Source: Odontesthes bonariensis
Taxonomy: Eukaryota > Chordata > Actinopteri > Atheriniformes > Atherinopsidae
Length of the DNA stretch: 64,000 nucleotides
Assembly: GCF_027942865.1 (NCBI RefSeq)
Contig: NC_134527.1
Span: forward strand, 6,550,976-6,614,975
Reading direction: 5' to 3'
Part shown: positions 57,601 to 64,000 of the stretch, piece after piece
How the letters are laid out: every line of letters starts with the position of its first letter
How positions within the stretch are numbered: the first letter of the stretch is position 1
Notes under the pieces: model-generated
Seen by the model: the letters and a program-made list of their open reading frames with translations, nothing else
Databases searched by the model: none
Told to the model about the DNA's origin: nothing
Translations under genes and position numbers: made by a program

Positions 57601-60600
57601 AGCGCCTGCAGCTGGATGACCAGGGCTTGTATGAGTGTCGAATACTCTTACTAGATAAACCCACAGATGAGGTGCGAAATAGCACCTGGACTCTGCTCTC
57701 TGTAACTGGTGAGTTGAATGCAGTTGTGTGTGTTGTGGTCTTGAGTCAAAGTGGGTATAGTGCTAAAGTGAATTGATCCAAATATAAACAAAGGGCAATG
57801 CTGAAACTTGTTTAAACGATGAAGACGTTTTGATCCAGAGGGCTCGCTTTTGCTTGTCATGCCAATCATGGATTATCTTTTACTTTTCTCTGTAAGTTCT
57901 GCTGCATGTTACACAGCAAAGCAAGACTTGGGCTGGATATTCAACCTCACTGTATCAATTTTAACAAGCTGAAAAGTGTCTGTAGCTCTCTGTGAGAACC
58001 GGCAACAACAGACACGAACTGTTGGAACTGGCTGTTTTCGTTTTCATTTTTTTATCCAGTGTTCTCTGAGTGTTGCGATTACAGATCGCTATAAATCTGT
58101 AATCGTATATATTGTGCTAATTTTACGTCATACCGTGCTAATTTTCAATTAGAGTAATCCACTTGGGCCACAAGAGTGGGCATAGCTCACTTTTAAAATT
58201 CAGTTTATCTCACATAGTGGCCCTGAAATTGATAACAGAGAAACTGAGATGAGATCTTTTAATTCTTTACCTGTCTGCAAAACAGTTGGCAGCTCATTCT
58301 CAGGCTTGCTGTTTGGGATTGACGTCCGTGGGCCAGTTGATAACAATCAAATCAAGCTAATTATCTCAGAAAGTTGTGCCACCGTGGCCTGCAAGATACA
58401 AAAGCAATACCATCCCGTGACATCACCGTAGTTGCAGGCTTGTCCAATGGGAGCTCACGATAGTTACTGGAACGGTTCTGATTACGATTTGGATTACCCA
58501 CGTAAAAAAATAAAATCCTGCTCATATATGCAGATGCTGCAAACATGGTATTATACTGGAGGTGCAGCTTTTGTGATAACAAATGACCAGAATGCCAAAA
58601 TCCACAGATATTGCACAAATAAGTAAAAAAGTAAAACGTCCTGCCCCAGAAAGACACCAGTCTATGGGCTGAAGCATAATAATAATACTGATAATAACAA
58701 TAATAATACAACTGACATTAATTCAGGATGCTAATTTAGGTTTGACCCCTCTCTGCACTTGGCATTGTTATACTTATCTTCTACGCCGTCAGGAAATGAC
58801 CTGTTTAAAAATCCATCGCCTTTCATTTCATAATCACTGGTAATGATGGTGATGATTTCAGAGAAAACACTTTTTTGTGCCTCCGGAAAAGGCCTTTTGC
58901 TGCTCTTTAGAACTACATTGTGCCCATTTAATATTACTGTTCTCTACTATTTTTTGCAAGCAGCACTGTTCAAATTTGATTTATTTATAAGATAGAAAAT
59001 GTTTTTCAGCCTCATTAAGCGGTTTAAGCTTTTTGAATTTAAACCCTCTACGCTAACATTCAGGCTCCTTGGATTTCATTTAGTCTGCAAAGCACTGCTT
59101 AGGCATCCCATCTTGACAGGTGCCATATACAGGTGCTCCTTTAAACTTAAACTTTGGCAAAGGTTGTGAAAACAACTTTCAAAAAGTGTCTAAAACTTTC
59201 AGCGACAGATCAAGCAATGTGGACACCTTTAATAACCTCTGACATTCTTCACACAGGTTTCGGGAAGAAGTGTGGCTCCTTACTACAGAGTTATGATCGT
59301 GCTCGTTGATCGCTTTAAATATTGAATCTTGACATGAAATATGCATCATTATTTTTTTTCGCGCTTTGAAGTGTATCTGTATTTTGGAATACCTCTTGCT
59401 ATGACACCACGCACAAACGTACAGCAGAAATTATCCGCACCCCGCAGATCAAAGAGAAGCGAGCCATTTTCTATGAGCTGGTCTGTATGGGCCTGCGGTT
59501 GGAGATGAGAATGATGATAGATTGTGACTGTATGCTTGAGGCCTTTTGTGACATGCCCTGCAGGTATGCTCTTCACTGATTGTTTGCTCTTCTGCCCAGC
59601 AAACAAGACTGTTAGTAGCCTTCACAGGCTCGAAACTCCGAGATAAAAGACCTCAACAATAAAAACTGTACTTATATGACTCATTAACATACCAAACCTT
59701 GTTTCCAGGGAGTGGGGGAAAAAATAAATCTGTTTCATCATATATAATGATATGTGTCTTGGGAATTTTCAGGTGGCTTGTTTATGTTTGCAGGGTTTGC
59801 AGAAGCTAAAAGAGAAGCCCTCCCAATGAGATCCGAGTCCTCTGAAGTTGCAGCAAAACTTCCACTTTAGCCGATGTAAAAGGCAGTGTTTGTAACTGAC
59901 AATTTCCCTTAAGTTTGTGAGATAATAATGCATTTTGATGTGAGTAAACTTGGCACAGGGAAGCGCTGCTCAACAAACAAGGCTGCGCTCCTGTCAGGCT
60001 GTGTCTGATCAAACAACTGATCAAAAAGGGAGGGACAGGGAAAAGATTTATTGTCTGCTCTCTTTTTTTTATTCCTGCTGCTTGGGGGACGGTGCTCGTC
60101 TTGCCGTAAACAGGGAGGGCCTATACTTGACATTGGAGATTATTCAGCCTGATCTGGATACAGTTGCTTTAACATTGTAGTCGTCTAATATAAATGATTT
60201 ATGTCTTTATTCAAAGACAGATGAAGTCTTATGTATTAACTTATATTGTATTATTTTCATAGCCTCACCCACCTTCACCAAAGCCCCGCCTCCTGTGCTG
60301 GAGGCCCTAGTTGGCAGTCATCTCTCTCTGGCCTGCGTTGCTATTGGCAACCCTTCGCCAACCATCACCTGGCTAAAAGATGGCAGTGTCATTGAAAGTG
60401 CCAGCTATCAGGTATGTGTGACCTAACTATACAACAGTGGGTAACGGATGTGATTTCAGGATATCATACACTAGAGGACTGCAGGGACAGATCTGTTTTC
60501 TCTATCTCTGTATGGAAAGAGTCCCTCATTTATAGTCCGATACGGCATTTTTAAATTGTTTTGACTGATGTGCCAGTGAATAAGCTGCATTTAACTGTTA

Positions 60601-62835
60601 ACAAAAGGCAGTTTTGTATCTGCGCACGTTGTTTATCCACTGAGATAAATCGAAGGTGTCAGGACATCTTGAATGGAACATAAAACACTTTAGCTTTACA
60701 TGAATAATTTGTATGCTTTAATTGATGTGGTTTGAAGTTGGCAGAGCTCTTTTACAAAATGGTGACGTCACTCAGTAACAACTGACAATTTAGCAGCATT
60801 TCAAAAACTGCTTGGCAGTTAGTGTTTTGTTAAACTTTGAAAGGACACATAATATGCCCCTTTTCACAAGTTGACACAATTTCCTGATGTCTTAATGAGA
60901 TGCTTTTGACATGCTTTGGTCAAAATACTCGAGAAAATACAACAGCTCTCTTTTCAATCTTGAATTTCCAGCTCTTTTCATAGAAACCAGTTTGAGGGCG
61001 TGGAAAGAGCCACTCGATCCTCTCCACCCCTTCCTTCTGCAGGCCGTGTCTTATTTGAGATCAGTCCTAGAGCTTCGAGCTACCATGCATTACACTCAAT
61101 AACCTGTGAAGTATGTTATTGGAGAGCATGCAGCACCGTAGCCCGAGAGCTCACATTAGCAAACAAAGCTAACCTAGCTTAGAGTACCACCCACGAGACT
61201 GACAGAAAAAACTTGACTTGGGGTTTTATTCTCAGACCTACATTTCCCTCCTCTGTAGCTCGACCACACACAGTTGTATTGATTAATCTTGTTGTGAGTC
61301 GTGTTGAGCTGGCCTAGTTTGTTAAAACACCACGCCACAGATAGAGTAAGGTAGCAGACAAATGGTTAATTCACTCAAATTTCCAAGTCATGATTCCTCC
61401 ATGACACATTGGCTTCATAAACCATGGGCTTCCTTGTCACTCTTTTCCTCTTAATAAATGATTTTAGCAGCAGATAATAAGAACTGCTGCTTCTATGGGC
61501 AAAGTATAATGGATATTTGTTTTTTGCTGTTGTGCAACAAATGGTGACTTATCAAAATCTTATAACTCCCAACTGGGGTAAAAATAGAGTGCTAATAAGA
61601 AGTTAGATTGTACCGATCGAGCATCATCATCTGAATTATTTCTTGAGTTAAGTGAACTATTGGCTGCTGATGAGAAGCTGAAATGGTTTAAACTTACCAG
61701 TTCAATGGCATAGTGAACGCACCTGGACCTGAAGTTGAAGTTGGGATGAGAAAAAGATAGAGAGGTGGGATAATCGAGCTGGGAATGTGACGTAGAATTG
61801 CACTGCAGATTTGAACACCTCACTGAATGATGTATTTTCAAGCCTCCGCAGTCCCAAACAAAAGGCCCGGTGTGTGTTTTTGAGCTTTGCATTGACTTCA
61901 GACACAAAATATATGACAATAAGCTTTATGAAGAAAAAGATTTTCTCATACTGTGTTCAAGTTAATGTGATTATTCATTGTCATACACTCAATAATACAA
62001 TTTCCATCCATCCATCCATTGGGCGAGAGGCAGGGTACACCCTGGACAGGTCGCCAGTCCATCACAGAGAAAAACAACCACACACACGCTCACACTCACT
62101 CCTAGGGACAATTTAGAGACAATAATACAATTTCGTGGAGAAAAATATGATTTTTACTGCAATACAGCAGGCTAGATGGGAATAGTTGTCACCTAAACAT
62201 GTTGTAGTAAACAAATTCCCCAACGTGTTTGTGTTTTCCTCTTAAAGCACTCTGCTCAAACAAAGTCGTATCACTCTGTTATGTGTGCAGCTGTACATAA
62301 ATGTTTAAGTAACCCTGAGCACATGACAAACTAAGTAATTAACTTGCACGCATTCAATCAAGCCTTTCTTCAAATGTAAAGATGGATTTTTTTAGCATCT
62401 GGCCGCAGCAAAGGTGCTGCAGGAACGTTGAGCTACACAAACAGCACCGCCCTGAAAAAGTCATGACTGAAACTCAACATCTGAAGCCTGCAAAGCAACA
62501 TATGGAAAAGCCACTGTGCTTTGGGTTAAGATCAGTTTTATTGGCTTCCAGAGCAGCGCACTGACATAGACTGCTGCACATATCACAGCACATTCATCCA
62601 TCTTACTTTACGTGTGTTATATATGTCTCTCCTCCTGTTTATATGCCCATCATATGTAATCATCTGCCTTTATTGTCTGTATCCATCCACCTCTCAGTTT
62701 ATCTGTCATATCTTATTTGCCAGGGAGAAGTCTTATCTCTGCCAGCAGTGAGCATGCAGACAGCAGGACTGTACACCTGCCACGCCTCCAACTCTGAGGG
62801 AAACGTGACTCGAGTGACAAAAGTAAAGATCAAAG
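49449..62835 (+). CDS. igsf9-like: IGSF9/Turtle-family immunoglobulin-superfamily receptor, 5' part
   Basis: IGSF9/Turtle proteins are type I membrane adhesion receptors (five Ig and two FNIII domains) acting at neuronal contacts. Visible exons are 49449-49543 (5' UTR, ATG at 49483), 49686-49886, 57562-57708, 60263-60411 and 62724-62835, all with GT/AG ends and matching phases (1,1,1,0, then 1 at the last donor). Residues 1-25 form a signal peptide (TFTVVAVICHFLVV core). Ig1 has ELECSV...HVVEWIRQGFDIPVLIKFG...DDQGLYECRI, closely like IGSF9 Ig1. Ig2 has LACVAIGNPSPTITWLKDG...AGLYTCHASNSEG. N-glycosylation sites are NST and NVT. The remaining Ig, FNIII, transmembrane and tail exons lie beyond 64000. 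I cannot tell IGSF9 from IGSF9B-type paralogues. Residue spacing in Ig1 favours the family strongly. Confidence 0.88.
49686..49886 (+). CDS. igsf9-like: IGSF9-like exon, first half of Ig1
   Basis: Acceptor AAACAG|TGG, donor GAG|GTAAGC. Carries the first Ig cysteine (ELECSV) and the EWIRQGF core. Confidence 0.9.
50130..50735 (+). mobile_element. Tc1/mariner relic
   Basis: The left part has GTGAAAAAGAAAGCGCACCC (50137) and CCAGATGCTGCTAATCAAAT (50290), the latter matching 22168 in the other copy. The right part has CATGCAACAGGACGATG (50406), AAAAAGAAAAGAATCGAGGT, CAGTCAAAGTCCAGAGCTCA, AAGAGAGCTGTGCATAAACT and CAAGTTATTGCTGCTGGAGG, the 3' end of a Tc1 transposase gene. The central catalytic region is deleted. 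It lies inside an IGSF9-like intron. Confidence 0.8.
54595..54629. repeat. (GT)n microsatellite
   Basis: About 17 GT units inside the IGSF9-like intron. Confidence 0.95.
55148..55345. mobile_element. Tc1-like element fragment
   Basis: TACATTATATGGCCTAAAGT followed by TTAGGGACA resembles the terminus of a teleost Tc1-like element (TA-CA-TATATGGCCAAAAGTxTxxGGACA). CTTTCCACAAGCTTTTGTGA and GCATCTGTTCAGCCA continue the match. Only one end is recognisable. Confidence 0.5.
56080..56500 (+). mobile_element. Tc1/mariner relic, left half
   Basis: It aligns with the relic at 33990-34420: GGAAAACTTGATAACTGGAG with AAAAGAAGAAG, then CAGATGAACA, GATGTCCTCAAGAAA (compare GATGTCCTTAAGAAA at 34347) and GGACCTGAGAGGTGCATC. 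The transposase N-terminal frame is broken and the rest is missing. Confidence 0.7.
57562..57708 (+). CDS. igsf9-like: IGSF9-like exon, second half of Ig1
   Basis: Acceptor CTGTAG|GCC, donor ACTG|GTGAGT. Encodes GRVSLARITTLRLERLQLDD then QGLYECRI with the second Ig cysteine, and an NST glycosylation site. Confidence 0.92.
57709..60262 (+). other. IGSF9-like intron, nothing recognised
   Basis: No exon or repeat is supported in this 2.5-kb intron. Confidence 0.45.
60263..60411 (+). CDS. igsf9-like: IGSF9-like exon, first half of Ig2
   Basis: Acceptor TTCATAG|CCT, donor TATCAG|GTATGT, ending in phase 0. Encodes SPTFTKAPPPVLEALVG and ACVAIGNPSPTITWLKDG. Confidence 0.93.
60831..61320. repeat. 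Candidate dispersed repeat in an IGSF9-like intron
   Basis: GAAAGGACACATAATATGCC and TTTGGTCAAAATAC resemble a common short non-autonomous fish repeat. The boundaries are not clear and no terminal repeat was confirmed. Confidence 0.35.
61990..62134. mobile_element. 115-bp retroposed repeat with 15-bp target duplication
   Basis: CAATAATACAATTTC occurs at 61990-62004 and again at 62120-62134, exactly bracketing 62005-62119. The insert has CATCCATCCATCCATT, then GGCGAGAGGCAGGGTACACC, CTGGACAGGTCGCCAGTCCA and an end near GACAATTTAGAGA, part of a very abundant teleost interspersed repeat. The long duplication suggests LINE-type target-primed insertion. Confidence 0.85.
62724..62835 (+). CDS. igsf9-like: IGSF9-like exon, second half of Ig2
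   Basis: Acceptor TTGCCAG|GGA, donor AAAG|GTCAGT (phase 1). Encodes GEVLSLPAVSMQTAGLYTC with the second cysteine of Ig2, and an NVT glycosylation site. Confidence 0.92.
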
Positions 62836-63777
62836 GTCAGTTGTTGACTGCCTGTCTATCCGTGCGTCTGTCTTTCTGCCTGCCTGTTCTGTCAGTCGCT
62901 GTGCTGTCTGTGTGCATTATTGGCTTAAAGCCACAGTAATTTACTTTTCTCTTTCTCCCTCTTGCATCACACAACAGAGTGGTTATAGTAACTCAAACTG
63001 AATTTGACCCTTATTTTGTCAATGTGCTAATATTTTCAGCATTATTATATGAAACATGGTATCATCTGGCACTTTAGAGCATGGCCTTATTGTGATTAAG
63101 TGTTGAGGTTTGCTCAGTTTTGGAGACGTTGCAGTTATTGCGGTGAGTAATGTTGCCTTTTGGTTATTAGTATTCATGTGTTCTCTAAAATCACGACTTG
63201 CTGAATGAAAAATCTAAACGTTTCTTGTTGGAAAAAATGGTTAAAAAAGGAATTACTGTATTTACAACATTTTCAGGCACTGACAGACTCCTGACAGATT
63301 CATGGGTTTTCAGGCTACAGATTTCCAGTCCAGTTTAAGGACAAATACATGAAGAATATGCAAATAGGCAACTGTGGATCATTGGATTACACCGACACAG
63401 CACACATAATACACTGTGGAATGTATTTCTGACTTCTCTCTGTACTCCTACTCCAACTCCTACTGCTGATTTTTCTCCAAAGAGCCACGACTCATCTGTA
63501 GCACGGCGCATGGGGGAATTTATATATTTTTGGCATATAGTCCCATCAAGGTTTCACTTAATTTTGAGTTTTCAGAGACACAGTGGTCACATTTGAACGA
63601 ATAATCCTCATGAGAACACATGGTCTAAGTCACTTTATTTGAGCTCTGGCTGCATTTTTCTGCAGCGTTGCCACATGGATGGATTAGAGAAGACTAATAG
63701 CTGATCTAGATAAAGTCAGTCTAAAATCCCTTAGTGACCTCTAAACTGCCACTCATGCATATATCCATCGAGCATCT
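62836..63777 (+). other. IGSF9-like intron, nothing recognised
   Basis: No Ig3 exon is seen. The gene continues beyond the window. Confidence 0.5.
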
Positions 63778-64000
63778 ACAGCCCCGGTTCCAAAAAAGTT
63801 GGAACACTGTGTAAAATGTAATGGCTTGCAAATCTCATAAACCAATATTTGATTAACGACTGAACACATAAATTCATAATAAATGTTGAAAGTGAGATAT
63901 TTTACTATTAATGAAATTCACTAGCTCAATTTGAACTGGATGGCAGCAACATCCTTTGAAAAGGTTGAGATGGGGGCAGCAAGGCTGGAAAAGTAAGTGG
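63778..64000. mobile_element. Start of a non-autonomous DNA-transposon repeat, cut by the window end
   Basis: TACAGCCCCGGTTCCAAAAA then GTTGG, and later TTGCAAATCTCATAAACC, TGTTGAAAGTGAGATATTTT, GGCAGCAACA and GGCTGGAAAAGTAAGTGG. This is the ordered left part of a very common teleost MITE-like repeat. The superfamily is uncertain (TA at the edge suggests Tc1/mariner). Confidence 0.65.

Overview
The window is a stretch of fish chromosome, most likely from a spiny-rayed (percomorph) teleost. It is AT-rich with small exons in long introns. It is crowded with Tc1/mariner remnants, LINE reverse-transcriptase tails, TTAA-flanked foldback elements and 3' tails of the teleost 'CTTTGAGATGACA...TTTGGTGCTATATAAA' type. 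Three host protein-coding genes can be supported, and all three are spliced. Most other open frames here are chance, shadow or transposon-derived.

Left end (1-1.7 kb): the first coding exon of an alpha-1 adrenergic receptor on the minus strand. It ends inside TM6 at the splice site conserved in all alpha-1 receptors; exon 2 lies off the left edge. The protein reads closest to the alpha-1A subtype.

From 1.7 to 28.6 kb there is no recognisable host gene. This interval holds an L2-like LINE tail (7.1-8.0 kb), a 1.83-kb LTR-type element with a 5-bp target duplication (8.3-10.1 kb), decayed LINE fragments (12.5-14.8 kb), a nested foldback element (16.3-17.0 kb), a TTAA-flanked hairpin element (18.8-19.5 kb), a Tc1 relic split by a second TTAA element (22.1-23.4 kb) and another Tc1 relic (25.4-26.1 kb).

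Middle (28.6-38.5 kb): tmem230 on the plus strand. It has a TATA-less first non-coding exon, three coding exons giving a 121-residue two-pass membrane protein, and a long 3' UTR. Intron 2 (exons 2-3) carries a 653-bp TTAA hairpin element. Intron 3 carries a Tc1-LINE composite and a pair of strong CTCF-like sites.

Right (39.0 kb to the end): the 5' part of an IGSF9/Turtle-family immunoglobulin-superfamily adhesion receptor on the plus strand. There is a probable non-coding first exon ending at 39240, a signal-peptide exon at 49449-49543, and exons for Ig1 and Ig2 up to 62835. The rest of the gene lies beyond the window. Its large introns hold a broken PIF/Harbinger element with remnants of both of its genes, a 5'-truncated L1 with target duplication, several Tc1 relics, a 115-bp retroposed repeat with a 15-bp target duplication, and the start of a further DNA-transposon repeat at the right edge.

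The three genes are not functionally linked in any obvious way: an amine GPCR, an endosomal/secretory-pathway membrane protein and a cell-adhesion receptor. The unusual content is mostly in the mobile-element layer. Precise TTAA insertion into an older Tc1 copy can be read directly, and two related TTAA foldback subfamilies carry a splice-donor-like motif in the same place.
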